In this document: positions 34,401 through 42,525 of the stretch, in pieces
Numbering within the stretch: the first letter of the stretch is position 1
Layout: the number at the start of each line of letters is the position of its first letter
Source: Aplidium turbinatum
Taxonomy: Eukaryota > Chordata > Ascidiacea > Aplousobranchia > Polyclinidae
DNA: 64,000 nucleotides
Direction of reading: 5' to 3'
Assembly: GCA_918807975.1 (NCBI GenBank)
Contig: OU964918.1
Coordinates: forward strand, 41,834,477 to 41,898,476
The notes under the pieces: model-generated
The model's input: only the letters and a program-made list of their open reading frames with translations
What the model was told of the DNA's origin: nothing
The model's database searches: none
Made by a program: the position numbers and the translations under genes

Positions 34401-37400
34401 AAAAACGAAATTGCTCAAAGAAGCGTTGGTGTCGGTACAGACGCTCAACTTGCGAGTGAAACCATGTCGTCACAATACACGACGGATGGCAACGAAGGTA
34501 TTTGTTCTCCAATGTTCTAATCCCTGCTAACATGGTATATAACTCTATGTTAACACAAAGCTTGGCATGAAAATTTTGTTCTACTTTATGTATGACTTTA
34601 TGTTAACTATAACTCTATGTTAACACAAAGCTTGGCATGAAAGTGTTGTTCGACTTACTTTTATATTTGTGATGGTTCCACATTTTCAATAACCTAAAAA
34701 ACAAAACGTAATTAAGAAAGTTAAAAAAACTTTTTTTTACATTTTTTTTCCAATTTGGCGCAGACATAGAAGCGAGGTTGACTCTCAGCGCACATGGTGA
34801 AGAGTCGTGTTCAGGTGAAGAGGAAAATGTGTCTGTTTTGAACGGTTTAAAGTCATCAAAGACCAGTGGTTTGTTGAATGAGGAAACCACAAACTCACAA
34901 ACTGGTGTAAGGTAAATAAGACTCAATTACACGTAACTGCGTTGATGTGTACGCTTTTAAATGATTTCATCAGTTAATCTCACTATTTTCAGTGACTCTG
35001 GTGCTGAAAGGTCTAACGGGTGGGGTTCTGCAAGTTTCCACCTTGATGCTTCAGTATTAAACGGCACAAGCAACGACCAAAGCATCACTTCTAGTCTCCA
35101 GGCAGTCGACATACCAGGCTTAGATACCAGCGAAGATAACCCAACGCCGCGTAATCAAGAAGTCTGGAACCAAGACAGGTGTCTATTGATTCAATCCCTT
35201 ATATTTGCACATTTTTGTTTAACCGGCAATGCATTCATCGCCGTTTTCTCTGGTCTAATGTATTGGTTGTGCTTCTAATAATTTCCGAACACCAATTGAA
35301 AGAATTGATTCATTTTTATTCATTGTGCAGTGTGCACTCAGTCCTTGAATGTGGTTATTAGACGATGCTGAATTATGTTTACAGTCCAGTGCTCGGTGAG
35401 AGTGCCAGCATGTATGCCGCCTCTTTATCCCCTTCTAGAGCTATCACAAAAGATTGCAAAATCTCGCAGGGAGGCGAAGCCACTGAAGACAAACAATTTT
35501 TCAACAACTTGTTGAAACAGGTGAGAAAACTATGCCAGAGTGAAATATAGTTCTTCGCGTTATTCCGTAGAGTCTGTTTATGGTTGATTTTCTATCCACG
35601 GTATGTTTGAATGTGAAAAGGAGTAGAAGCGCCTTCGTATATATTTTTTTATTGACGATGAGGTTCATGTTTGAAAGACTTTTCATTGTATAGCGCAAGA
35701 CCGCATATTAGCGCCATGATGATTTGGTTAAATTGAACTTGACAGTTGACACAGATCCTCAATTTCCCAAAAACGTAGCAAACTATTAAAAAAAGAAATA
35801 AATGGATTTTTTTAATGAAATTTCCGATTAGGAACGATGGATTTTCATTGCTTCAGGGTTCATTAAATTAATCAGTAATTACTTTCCAGGTTCAAGAAAT
35901 GCTTGAAAACGGTGAAAATGAAGCAAAATCATCCATGTATTTGTCCACGACTTCAGTGCACAAGAAGGTTAATTCACTCAAGTATCCCCGGTATGCAGCT
36001 GCTTCTCAATCTTTTTTCCTTCGATAATTGTACCATCTGTTGAGTTGAAATTTCTTTTTTTCTGTTTGCAAAGTTTTCAAACGAAATTATATATGACATC
36101 GTTACGCCTCTTATTAAAGCGTACTACTTGAAGGCAGGGCTGTGGAGTCGACAGGATTTTGGCATGTTCGGAGTCGAAGTCGTTAAAAAAGGCCGACTCC
36201 GGCTAGATACAAAGCAAAAAAAATTTTATTCGTAACATTTTTTCAAAATATTGTTTTTTGTTTTCCGTATTGAGTTCAACCACTTCATCGTAAAACAGAA
36301 GTGTTTTTTCTTGTTAGTTATTATGAATGTCGCTGCTTCAATTTCGATGACAACTTAAAGTAAAATTAAATTTAAAAAAAGAAAAAAGAACGGAAAAATT
36401 TAAAAAAAATCTGGCAACCCTCCAAAATCTGGCAGCACTCGTTAGAAAAATGTTCGACTCCACAGCCCTGCTTGTAGCATTGTTCTTCGCATTCAGAAAA
36501 AATTGAGTTGCTCTATTCTCTGTGATTTTTAGAAAACTCTCCGGGTCCTTGCTTCCACACTTAGCCTATCTAGGCGTCCTTGCGAACAACGGAATCTTGG
36601 AAACGTGCGATGTATCAACTTTAGTAGGCAGTAGCAGCGGCCATGAGCTGAGCATGCACGCCAACGCGATAGCACTGAAATACCTCACTGATGATCAATT
36701 GACCAGCATTGCGTCTGCTGCCTCTGCCGACGATCCCAGTCCTCAGGTACTTTAAAGCGATCTTGAAGTAGTGGTATTCATCAAATAGCTTTTTGCAATA
36801 CTGTAAGTGAACCAAAACTGCTTATCGATACCGAATAAACACCTTGCTGAAACTTTCACTCTTGAAATGCAACTAAACCAGCGAAACGTTTTGAAAGAAA
36901 CCTTGTTGGAACCTCTGCGCAGTCTTTATTTTTGAGCCTTAAAAAGTTTTCAGACTGGCCCAACGCGGGCTTCGCATTATTCGATGAAAAGTCTTTCTAA
37001 TATGAACATTGATCATCATCAATAAAAAAAGTTTTTACTTTAATAAAATGAATAAAGAAATTGAATAAAAGAATAAAGAAATTAAAATGAATAAAGGAAT
37101 TACTTTCATAAATACGAATATTGATCTTCAACGTAGAAAGTCTACTCGGCACAGATTTGTGTGTTGACAATCCTCTGCATAGTGATTATTCTTATGTGTA
37201 TTGAACGCTTTTAATTTTCCAATATTTTCAGATACTTCCGAGTTCTCCAGCGCTTGGCACCAAGCAAACCATATACGGGGGGAAATATTCAGGCATGAGC
37301 CTGTTGTCACCTTGTGATATGTCGCTTGCAACGAAAAAGTACATGCAGAAGTATGGACTCGTTGAGACTGACGACCCTTTGCTTGGCATTGATGAGGAAA

Positions 37401-40400
37401 TGGAGAAAGAGAATGGTAACTTGTAATATTTGAAAAGGCATATTCTAAGATTATTGTATACATTGTACCTGTATTGTAAAACTTGTAGAAGTTGGTATGC
37501 ATGCGTTGATAGTTTTCCGATTATTAGCCGCTTCTTAATTAGCGGCTTTTTCAATCGTATGAAACGGGCTTGATTAGATTTCAGGACAGGGGGTGGAAAA
37601 CCTGGTGAATGTAGTTTCATCCAGTTCTGCTATGCCATGCATTCCATTTGGCCCCTTGTAAATGGGGCATTCAAGAACGAAATGGTCAGCAGTTTATTCC
37701 TTCGCGCCGCATTTTTGGCGGCCGATGACTGATGAGAAAGCCAAACCCCACCTGTGCATATTAGAATGGATGTGGCCTACTCCTAATGGAGTTCTATTGA
37801 GTTTGACCTAAGTCTGCTTGGGCATGTCCATTGTCCATACCAGGGGCTCGCCACCGGGTTTAAAACCATGGAGTTTAGTATTGTATTAACATGAATATGC
37901 TTTGCAGTTCCGTGTAATAAAACTCTTGCTCAGTAGCACTACAAGAAAACACAAAAAATGTCACCCAAATAATTTTCAAGGTATAAACCAGTTTTAATTT
38001 TTGTGGTGAATATGGACCGAGTCATGATGAAGTTTCAAAAGTTAAACATGAAATTTTAAGCACTCACAAAAAGTGAAGTTATGTTTATTTGTCGTCAAAA
38101 GCTTTGGCCCGACTGTTTTTTTATACTGTAATATCTTAGGCCGTGGCCCTTCAACTCATCCTTGCATTAAGAAAATGATATTTCACTGATGGTTATTTCT
38201 AAACTGCGTAAAAAGCTACTTTTCATGCCCGTTTAAAATAATAGCGTAAACAACCGCATGTTCGCACACGTCTTCAGATCACATTATTTCTTAGATTTAA
38301 ATGTTGCGAACAAAGCACAAATTTCCAAGAAAAACTCCGATTCGTCCATGAAGGTTAGTTATTCAGTAAATGTTTTGTTTGTTGGCGAATACATTGATGA
38401 CCCGATGTCATATTGCGTCAGGCCTAGCTCGTTCGCTTTCTATTTTTATCGGAGAAGCTGCTGCTCTTAGCTGCTATCGACATCAGACATCTGATCTGGA
38501 GTTCTTAAAACATCATGCTCAGGTTAAGTCGGTTCTCTCCATATCTTTTTGGTGTAAAGCCTAAGCGACTCCATAAGATCCACTGGGCATCTGTGTTGCT
38601 TTTTATTAAGAATTCATCGAGTGCATCTTTTGTTGTTAGAACAACTCAACATCGAAGACTTGTTTAAAGGAATCAACACCTATTCAAGGTTGGTCAAAGT
38701 CTTAAAAAGAAACAGTTTAGTTAATCATGACTATTGACTACGTAGAGATACTGCCTGATGTTTTTACATTTTCCAGATTGTTGCAGATTTTTTCAACCTT
38801 TGCTAACTGTCTGGATGCAATTTTCTAAAAATAGTATTTTTACTGCCTTCCTCAGGTGACAAAATAGTTTCAACATCAACGCATTCAAAAATAAATACAA
38901 CTTGATTCAAAAAGCTTCATTTAGACTGTTGGTCACTTGCTAATAGTCTCATTCAAAGCTTTCTAAATTACATTTTCTCTTTTTTTTCACTGCGTCCCTA
39001 CCCAACATAAGGTGTCATCGTAAACTAAGTCAATGAAAAATAACAAAATCTGTCGGACAGCAACGGTCGTCAAAATGTGACAAACCAGGCCTCATCTTCA
39101 GGCAGCCATTGTGATGTCTAATTTGTAACTGGTTTCTTGCAATTTTTGAAACTGCTTGGTATGTTGACTATTGTTAGCACTTAGCAAACATCTTTAGCTT
39201 AATTTGGATGGTTGCGTTAACTTTACGTCTTTTCATAGACTCAAATGGAGCGAAACAGCAAAGCGAACGACAGTCTTGCTCTGTATGTAGCAGGTAACTA
39301 GTTCGAAACCAGTTATTGCTCATTTGTTTGGAACCAAAATTTCTACTGTGCCTGTCACTTTCAACATAATCTTGCAGAAGATCGGGGAAGTCCCACCGTT
39401 CGTGTGCATCTGAGCCTGGCCGCAGGGAAAAGTCAAAGACGAGTGCACGTTGGTCGCAGCTCCAGGTAACTGCGACATGCTCTCCTTCCCGTCTACGAGT
39501 TTCTCGTGTTTATGCTTGAAACGTGTTTTTATATACTTTGTCAAGGAATTTAGGATGTGAATAAACAATTGAAAAAATTGTGCCGTTTCTGCAGATTGCC
39601 ATTCCTGCGTGTCAACTAACTTGTTTGAAACCATCTCATCATGTGATCAATATTAGCCTGCTTACATGACTCTATCGTCCTGGGTTTGCACCAAAACCGT
39701 GATATCTTTTGAGAGAGCTCGCTAAGCGCTGCTCAGTTTATTTACAGAACTTATTTAAATAACACAATTACAAATTATCTTCATCATCCAGGTTTGAGGT
39801 CAAGTCGACCTTGACTTGCTGTTATTTGATTGTGTCAAAGTGTGATTGAAAGAGTTTTTTTTGTTGTTGTTATTTCAGAACAATCTAGGAGAGACCATCG
39901 ACATGCTTCATCCCTTCCTCAATGACTTGGAGAAAAACGAGCAATTCGCTCCCTCGATCGAGGATCACCATCCACAAGAGAAAGACAAGTTTGATTACAA
40001 AGAAAACAATCAGCCGTACAACGTGCAAAACTACGTTCAAAACCAGCTTCATGCTAAAGTACGTTGTCGATCCACTGTGTTTTTGGCATCAGTTTCTATC
40101 AAAGATTGAAGCATGGTTTTCTAAACGCTCAGTTTTGTACTGCTGTGTGGGACTTGGCATAGTCGTTAAGTTATTGGGTTGCTTAAATGCTTAGCTTTGA
40201 ACTGCGCGACCCCAGATAGATACCCAGTTATTGCTAACATTGGAAAACGTTACTAACACCGATCCAGGATCGAAGTTCGTGGGGAACTACATTAAACGTA
40301 TATCGCATATAGCAGAAGGAACCGAAAGAGCTTCTTTACTCATTTTTAGTTTTCTACCTTGAAATGATGGAGAAAGCTTCATTGGATGCAAGTCTGTCGT

Positions 40401-41921
40401 TAATTTCTTCTGGTATGGTCATGGTTAACACAGTTTCATTGCATGTCAGGTGGCAGACAGCGGGGTTGGTGAAACTATCGAACAAATTCTATCACCAAGA
40501 ATTCTTGAATCACTCAACAAGGCAAATCGGAAGTTGAAACAGTTGAAGAATGATCGAGAGGAAAATAATCAACAGTCTTCCGCCACGGTATTGGGTTATT
40601 TTATTTTACTACTTTTAACTTGATGCTTAATCGCACAATAATTAATTACCTATTTTATGATAGATTGATTACAGATTTCAATTTGTCTCACTCTGTAATA
40701 TAGAGTCTGTATGGTTTTGTGTATTTTATTTCACGTACGTTTTAGTGCAGGGGTGCCCAAAGTGCGGCCCGCCGAATAAAATCTGCTGGGCTCTGTCTGA
40801 GCTCATAATTTACGTAAGCTATATCGCTTACGATGAAAAAAAACTTAGTAGTTGAGGACAGATGTCCAGTTTTTTTTATAATTTTTGTAATTGAAGCGAT
40901 ATGAATTTCAAAACTTGCAGCCCAATCGTCTATAAAGTATAAATGTTTTTTTTAATACTGCAGGACCAACAAGTTAAAATAACGCAGACAAGCTTACGTG
41001 CTTAACTTTTGGTTTTTAATGATTCTGTTACGTAAAACCACATATCATTTGTTGGGTAATTGGAGTTGCACGTACTGGTGAGCTGGTAGGTTACGCCATT
41101 TGCATTGTTAAGGCAGTTTTGTTTCAAACAAAGTCAGTTTTGTTTCAAACATTACCAAAAAACAATGGTTCTTATCACTCGCTCAAGATGTGATAACTAC
41201 GTTATTTTAAATAGTTTGAATGTTGCTATAACCAAAAACGTTTCGTGATTAGGTTGCCTTCAATATACAATCTAAAAGCGTATACGCCGAATTTTAAAAA
41301 CAAAAATAAGTGAAACATGTAATGCGGCCCGCCAAGACTCGTGAATAGCTAATTGCGGCCCTTGGCCACAAAACTTTGGGCACCCCTGTTTTAGAAGGTT
41401 GAATTAAACAAAGCAAGTTGCGAAAAAGTTAATGGTCTTTTAATTTGCAGAATGCAAGAGCAAGCCTGACAAATACCGGTGACCATCCCTTAGCTTCAAA
41501 TGAACAAAATTCAAATCAAGCAAGGTTTGATGACGATTCCGATGTCAAATTGATGCCTCTTCCTTCAAACAAAGATCATAAAGCTATTGCAAAACCAAAA
41601 ATGGCTCCAAGATCAGGGTCTGTGGATAGGTTGCTACGAACAGCCAACAACTTCGAGAAAAGCAGGAGGATGTCTTCATCTCCAACAGATCCGCGAAGGC
41701 CCTCCGAGAAACGTTTTCCGGTCAGCAAAAGAGGCAAAGATTGTTTTGAAAGAGTTCTAGATTCACAAGTGATGCAAGCTTTCAATAAAGACAGAAATTC
41801 TCCATTGTGTGCTGATGGATCTTTTTGCAATGTTAGTGAATGCAGTTGTGGCTCTTTCGATGATAAGGGTGGAAACATTTTAAATTTGAAGAAAATAAGA
41901 CAACTTCCCAAGCTCTCTTGA
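10267..41921 (+). CDS. STIL: STIL centriolar assembly protein, 17 coding exons, first coding exon not found
   Basis: STIL is the cytoplasmic/centriolar scaffold that binds and activates PLK4 and recruits SAS-6 to start procentriole formation. Coding exons: 10267-10433, 15698-15888, 24966-25222, 28447-28614, 28879-29002, 33140-33271, 33516-34497, 34764-34911, 34993-35178, 35385-35520, 35890-35990, 36533-36746, 37232-37415, 38295-38353, 39879-40058, 40450-40587 and 41451-41921. All introns read GT-AG, every junction keeps phase, and the sum is 1278 codons plus stop; human STIL is 1287 aa. Recalled human blocks recur in order: WNPxPx[38 protein letters not shown], the EQDQLIQQL coiled coil, AVDIP, the STAN block [15 protein letters not shown] and the C-terminal RQLPKLS. 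The first exon reads as codon-end base G followed by NPMPVG, so an upstream exon ending in TG (making W) with the start codon is missing from this model. Introns are swollen by transposons. Confidence 0.95.
10662..11008. repeat. Palindromic MITE in a STIL intron
   Basis: The arm 10668-10815 (AGTAGAAGGTTGCAG..., GACTCTCTTCAGGAGCTAAC) is mirrored by 10870-11005. No coding sequence. Confidence 0.8.
11048..13539. mobile_element. Foldback DNA transposon with repeated GTGACGGACGTAC motif
   Basis: Ends are GGGCAGTTCCATCGTGACGG and the complement of GGGCAGTTCCATGAT, flanked by TAAA on both sides (11044-11047, 13540-13543). The left 300 bp are mirrored at 12590-12816. The 13-mer GTGACGGACGTAC or a close variant occurs at least nine times, in both orientations, across the element, as expected of transposase-binding subterminal repeats. 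It carries a decayed protein fragment. The superfamily was not assigned. Confidence 0.75.
12190..12475 (-). pseudogene. Transposon protein C-terminal remnant
   Basis: On the minus strand one frame reads [20 protein letters not shown], and another, just downstream, reads [20 protein letters not shown]. Together they resemble the small C-terminal module (WVxVxYDxxxYPGxV...WPxxxDxxWY...I) seen at the end of many metazoan transposon-encoded proteins. The frame break and in-frame stops show decay. Confidence 0.5.
14138..14455 (+). repeat. Tandem duplication, 159-bp period, within the hAT transposase
   Basis: ATTGCTGTTTTCTACTCAAA begins at 14138 and again at 14297. The following bases stay nearly identical through CCCACAATGAAAG. 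159 is a multiple of three, so the duplication alone preserves frame. Confidence 0.88.
14283..14861 (+). pseudogene. hAT transposase C-terminal part
   Basis: A 192-codon frame. From about residue 118 it reads [20 protein letters not shown], then [20 protein letters not shown], the hAT dimerisation domain of TTF/ZMYM-type proteins, followed by about 35 residues to the stop. The N-terminal zinc finger and most of the RNase H core are absent. A tandem duplication (14138-14455, period 159 bp) precedes it in another frame. Confidence 0.85.
15698..15888 (+). CDS. STIL: STIL exon B
   Basis: The exon follows TTCACAG and ends before GTAAGT. It encodes [15 protein letters not shown], then [11 protein letters not shown], matching the conserved VDRFDPG and LPGDFLIP stretch of the STIL N-terminal domain. 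The incoming phase joins the single leftover base of exon A to make Asp. Confidence 0.93.
16347..17681 (+). mobile_element. hAT transposon, CAGTGGTTCCCAAA family
   Basis: An exact 8-bp duplication ATTTAAAC lies at 16339-16346 and 17682-17689. Ends are CAGTGGTTCCCAAAGTGGG and CAGTGTTTCCCAAAC (complement). It encodes a decayed ZBED5/SCAND3-type transposase. Confidence 0.93.
16699..17041 (+). pseudogene. hAT transposase core fragment (ZBED5/SCAND3-like)
   Basis: The frame reads [20 protein letters not shown], then [20 protein letters not shown], the typical INxIKxxxLNxRLFxxLC...LLxHTEVRWLSRG block of this hAT branch. A further piece near 17395-17480 reads [20 protein letters not shown], the dimerisation motif, in another frame. 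Confidence 0.88.
19742..20510 (-). pseudogene. Transposon-linked HEEADTR/LPPTS protein, fragment 1
   Basis: On the minus strand: [63 protein letters not shown], then [18 protein letters not shown]. These are hallmarks of a protein family common in marine invertebrate genomes (HEEADTR..H, TDTDVVV, GCDTTS, LPPTSAA). It is interrupted between 20021 and 19996. Biochemical function is unknown; the aspartate-rich motifs suggest a metal-dependent nuclease fold, which is inference. Confidence 0.7.
20665..21777 (+). pseudogene. Transposon-linked GDADxxIV/LPPTS protein, fragment 2
   Basis: Plus-strand frames read [70 protein letters not shown] and DWGWKVDN, in the order known for the same family (VFDGY...HAPGDADxxIV...GDDTDLLVLL...LPPTSAAAKFHSLRVYLQV...DWGW). 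Several frame changes show decay. It starts about 155 bp from the end of the minus-strand relative. Confidence 0.8.
21969..23035. repeat. Tandem array, 175/177-bp monomers in a 352-bp higher-order unit
   Basis: GGC(A/G)GCCATCTTGG recurs at 21969, 22144, 22321, 22496, 22673, 22848 and 23024, giving spacings 175, 177, 175, 177, 175, 176. Monomers starting AGCGGCC...GATTGCC alternate with monomers starting GGCGGCC...GATGGCC, each type being more alike than its neighbour. Confidence 0.92.
24391..24555. repeat. Near-perfect hairpin repeat
   Basis: The arm 24393-24452 (CAAATATAGTTATTACTATC..., CACCTAACGGATCATCAG) is repeated in reverse complement at 24490-24550, with a loop of about 40 bp. Confidence 0.88.
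24966..25222 (+). CDS. STIL: STIL exon C
   Basis: The exon encodes [17 protein letters not shown], then [17 protein letters not shown] and [17 protein letters not shown]. This matches the vertebrate [27 protein letters not shown] region. A GTGAGT donor follows. The preceding 9.1-kb intron is almost entirely one hAT element with nested insertions. Confidence 0.95.
25572..25778. mobile_element. CGGTGAG MITE, 207 bp
   Basis: Flanked by GCATAAAA and GCGTAAAA (7 of 8). Ends are AATGGCCCGTTTCGGTGAG and the complement of GGGTCTGCTACTATTCGG. Its centre carries GGGTTAGGGGGTTAGAGG, the seed of the minisatellite in the 9445 copy. Confidence 0.82.
26461..27465 (+). CDS. LINE reverse transcriptase C-terminal part with zinc-finger insert
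   Basis: An open frame of 334 codons, of which the first few are target DNA. From about residue 15, [20 protein letters not shown] and [11 protein letters not shown] form the end of the RT palm/thumb. Then comes a Cys-rich PHD-like insert (CGICGKRV...[12 protein letters not shown]...CFVCGKC), then [48 protein letters not shown] and [11 protein letters not shown], the standard RTE-clade C terminus. The catalytic YxDD part and endonuclease are lost to 5' truncation, so it is not expected to be active. Confidence 0.92.
   Translation: MTSNGLDKTLVLTSNSMEGLERKFEKWKEAFETKGMKVNLEKTKVMVSGAEGTVVESKVDPCGICGKRVMRNSMQCKECGKWVHARCANVKRAATRLAKCFVCGKCSKGRNEVEGHDDEFCHGIETVTDFCYLGDRINGSGGCEAAVTTRARLGWAKFRECGEMLYGRKFSLRMKGKVYRSCVRPAMLYGSETWILRESELAILRRTERSMVRAMCGVKTRREKRTEELLDMLEMRETIDQLARANGVRWYGHVIRREEGSFLRKALDLKVDGKRKRGRPRRTWKQQVKDEFKKVGLKEEDARDRVKWRKGIKTIAARKQSATPTSGEQTDDGL
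26468..27479 (+). mobile_element. 5'-truncated LINE (RTE-like), recent insertion
   Basis: A 17-bp exact target duplication ATTAATTAATTTGACAA lies at 26451-26467 and 27480-27496. The 3' end is a (GAT)n run, as in RTE-type elements. It carries the C-terminal third of a reverse transcriptase protein without a stop. The 5' junction has short duplications of the target (TTGACAAGTAATGG). Confidence 0.92.
27719..28777. mobile_element. Candidate TTAA-flanked element bracketing STIL exon D
   Basis: GAGCCTGTTTCAC and CAGCCTGTTTCAC (complement) face each other, each next to TTAA (27715-27718, 28778-28781). This is the pattern of a piggyBac/Kolobok-like insertion, but the span contains a conserved host exon (28447-28614). 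A 13-bp match may be chance, or the ends of two insertions. Confidence 0.35.
28447..28614 (+). CDS. STIL: STIL exon D
   Basis: The exon begins after ATGCAG and ends before GTCTGT. It encodes [35 protein letters not shown] and ACLRYL, nearly the vertebrate LTMDETRKLLLLLQSDPK...VGIW...CLRY block. It lies between two TTAA-flanked inverted repeats, at 27719 and 28777, described separately. Confidence 0.95.
28879..29002 (+). CDS. STIL: STIL exon E
   Basis: The exon encodes [16 protein letters not shown], then [20 protein letters not shown], aligning with vertebrate [25 protein letters not shown]. The GTAAGT donor at 29003 keeps phase 0 with the next exon. Confidence 0.92.
29833..30159 (-). pseudogene. 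Transposon protein fragment, left arm
   Basis: The minus-strand frame reads [20 protein letters not shown], then [20 protein letters not shown]. It looks like part of the same invertebrate transposon protein as the right-arm fragment; the mirrored flanks support this. Confidence 0.55.
31050..31747 (+). pseudogene. DDE-type transposon protein fragment, right arm
   Basis: Plus-strand frames read [56 protein letters not shown] and [20 protein letters not shown]. This matches a known but poorly classified invertebrate transposon family (VPLVVHWDGK...LLGVPKLPSGTG...[10 protein letters not shown]...FNxxLTKDEEQxQFLLQVVExHR). The frame shifts several times. Confidence 0.75.
32338..33100. mobile_element. 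Non-autonomous hAT, CAGGGGTCCCCAAC family
   Basis: Ends are CAGGGGTCCCCAACTACCGG and CAGCAGTCCCCACTCCCCAA (complement). Flanks TTATAGAT and GTATAGAT match at 7 of 8. No coding sequence. Confidence 0.82.
33140..33271 (+). CDS. STIL: STIL exon F
   Basis: The 44-codon exon is phase 0 at both ends, after a CTAG acceptor and before GTAATC. It encodes [18 protein letters not shown] and [16 protein letters not shown]. It is weakly conserved with vertebrate STIL, so placement rests on phase and open frame. Confidence 0.8.
33516..34497 (+). CDS. STIL: STIL large central exon: proline-rich region and coiled coil
   Basis: This is the largest exon, 982 bp. It starts with a Ser/Asn-rich tract, then the proline-rich [12 protein letters not shown] and [14 protein letters not shown], corresponding to the vertebrate CPAP-binding PRPIPSPHPV...PELSLVLDGN region. 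The Arg of the vertebrate PRxxPxP motif is not seen. A long basic, serine-rich linker follows, then the coiled coil [20 protein letters not shown] (vertebrate [20 protein letters not shown]), which in the family drives oligomerisation and PLK4 binding. Next is [13 protein letters not shown] (vertebrate SIAVSTGASLF). Confidence 0.95.
34537..34650 (+). repeat. Short tandem duplication in a STIL intron
   Basis: ATAACTCTATGTTAACACAA with the following AGCTTGGCATGAAA occurs twice, about 72 bp apart. Confidence 0.85.
34764..34911 (+). CDS. STIL: STIL exon H
   Basis: The exon encodes an acidic, serine-rich stretch, [18 protein letters not shown], then [11 protein letters not shown]. It starts after GCGCAG and ends before GTAAAT. 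It has little direct similarity to vertebrates, but phase and open frame fit both neighbours. Confidence 0.85.
34993..35178 (+). CDS. STIL: STIL exon I
   Basis: The exon encodes [19 protein letters not shown], matching vertebrate GSASSLKAVDIPSFEES. It follows TTTTCAG, and GTGTCT follows its end. Confidence 0.92.
35385..35520 (+). CDS. STIL: STIL exon J
   Basis: The exon encodes [17 protein letters not shown], then [11 protein letters not shown], aligning with vertebrate QLAESVSMCLQTGP...IYQDLLGQV. It has clean TTTACAG and GTGAGA splice sites. Confidence 0.9.
35890..35990 (+). CDS. STIL: STIL exon K
   Basis: A short exon encoding [20 protein letters not shown] and then [11 protein letters not shown]. 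The Gln-Val join to exon J continues the vertebrate LLGQVNHLL helix. A hAT MITE lies in the following intron. Confidence 0.85.
36134..36470. mobile_element. hAT MITE, CAGGGCTGTGGAGTCG family
   Basis: Ends are CAGGGCTGTGGAGTCGAC and its near complement. Flanks CTTGAAGG and CTTGTAGC match at 6 of 8. This terminus is shared by hAT MITEs of many animals. Confidence 0.85.
36533..36746 (+). CDS. STIL: STIL exon L with the STAN motif
   Basis: The exon encodes [19 protein letters not shown], then [20 protein letters not shown]. The second part is the STAN (STIL/ANA2) motif, close to vertebrate [20 protein letters not shown]. In the family this motif binds SAS-6 after PLK4 phosphorylates its serines. 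Serines flank the core here too. Confidence 0.96.
37232..37415 (+). CDS. STIL: STIL exon M
   Basis: The exon encodes [20 protein letters not shown], then [17 protein letters not shown], matching vertebrate [22 protein letters not shown]. It is followed by GTAACT. Confidence 0.94.
37540..37870 (-). repeat. LINE 3'-end fragment
   Basis: The minus strand encodes CGAKE, then [17 protein letters not shown] and [10 protein letters not shown], the CGxxxQTxxHILxxCPLYxxPNGxxGLxxLDxxT motif at the end of several LINE polyproteins. A GCCGCTTCTTAATTAGCGGC hairpin lies at the edge (37528). Confidence 0.65.
38295..38353 (+). CDS. STIL: STIL exon N, small
   Basis: A 59-bp exon between TTCTTAG and GTTAGT. 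It encodes [19 protein letters not shown]. It is placed because it is open, has usable splice sites and converts the phase left by exon M into the phase 0 that the next exon needs. Sequence conservation alone would not identify it. Confidence 0.7.
38354..39878. other. STIL intron without recognised elements
   Basis: A 1.5-kb intron with no terminal repeats or domains that I can name. A 33-codon open stretch at 38425-38522 has splice-like borders but the wrong phase. Confidence 0.5.
39879..40058 (+). CDS. STIL: STIL exon O
   Basis: A 60-codon exon in phase 0, after TTTCAG and before GTACGT. It encodes [18 protein letters not shown], then a polar stretch ending [13 protein letters not shown]. 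The frame and splice sites are convincing, but conservation is low. Confidence 0.82.
40450..40587 (+). CDS. STIL: STIL exon P
   Basis: A 46-codon exon in phase 0 encoding [20 protein letters not shown], then [20 protein letters not shown], a likely helix. It starts after GTCAG and ends before GTATTG. Confidence 0.82.
40748..41388. mobile_element. hAT MITE, CAGGGGTGCCCAAAGTGCGG family
   Basis: Ends are CAGGGGTGCCCAAAGTGCGG and the complement of CAGGGGTGCCCAAAGTTTTG. Flanks TTTTAGTG and TTTTAGAA match at 6 of 8. It sits in the last STIL intron. Confidence 0.9.
41451..41921 (+). CDS. STIL: STIL last coding exon
   Basis: The exon follows TTTGCAG and runs to a TGA. It has a polar, Ser/Pro/Arg-rich body and a cysteine cluster [11 protein letters not shown]. 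It ends with [13 protein letters not shown], the counterpart of the vertebrate C terminus LDVKRLRQLPKLF. That exact placement at the stop codon confirms the 3' end of the gene. Confidence 0.95.
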   Translation, partial: NARASLTNTGDHPLASNEQNSNQARFDDDSDVKLMPLPSNKDHKAIAKPKMAPRSGSVDRLLRTANNFEKSRRMSSSPTDPRRPSEKRFPVSKRGKDCFERVLDSQVMQAFNKDRNSPLCADGSFCNVSECSCGSFDDKGGNILNLKKIRQLPKLS

Positions 41922-42519
41922 TGTAGCTTACTAAAGTAAAACTTGTATTCTTTATTGTTTTGATTCATTCAGCCATGTTTTCACGATCTAGCTGCTGGCA
42001 TTGTACATCTGCAGGTGATAGTTGAAATAGGGATACATTTACGAGAGTTACAAGAATACATTTACTGTGCGTGAAAGTGCATAGTGATTCGAAGCAAAGT
42101 GCGATACTTGAAGCCATGAAGCGAATGAGCGTTTTCTAGGATTGCTTAAAAATGCTATTTTATAGATGTAATATATTGTAATGTAATACCTTGCTGAAGG
42201 AAAGGCGGCCGAGAGAAAGCACTGGCCACCCTAATCTCGTTAGTGCCGAAGGCTTAGTAGGCTGTAATGAGAGCCTTATCTTCTCATCCCCCGATGCTTG
42301 AATCAAGTATGGGACTCACCTTTTATAGATGTATTATTGATCTTCCAGTGGGTTTGGTGTGAATTAGTTTGTTATTGTACTTTCCTGACCAAGTTAAATG
42401 ATCAGAGTCATGTGGTACAAACTGATGAAAATTATTGTAAACTATTGTTGTGCACGAATGGTTTTTATTACATTATTTTGTTTACATGTAGTTCGTGCCT
42501 TTTAAACTGTTATCTTTTG

Positions 42520-42525
42520 AATAAA
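42520..42525 (+). promoter_or_regulatory. Probable STIL polyadenylation signal AATAAA
   Basis: This is the first canonical AATAAA found downstream of the STIL stop, implying a 3' UTR of roughly 600 nt. Another lies near 43154, so alternative ends are possible. Confidence 0.6.

Noticed and set aside
38425-38522. Open stretch [16 protein letters not shown] with AG before and GT after, as an extra STIL exon
   Set aside because: It needs one incoming base, while exon N ends in phase 0 and exon O begins in phase 0, so inclusion breaks the frame. It also has no similarity to STIL.
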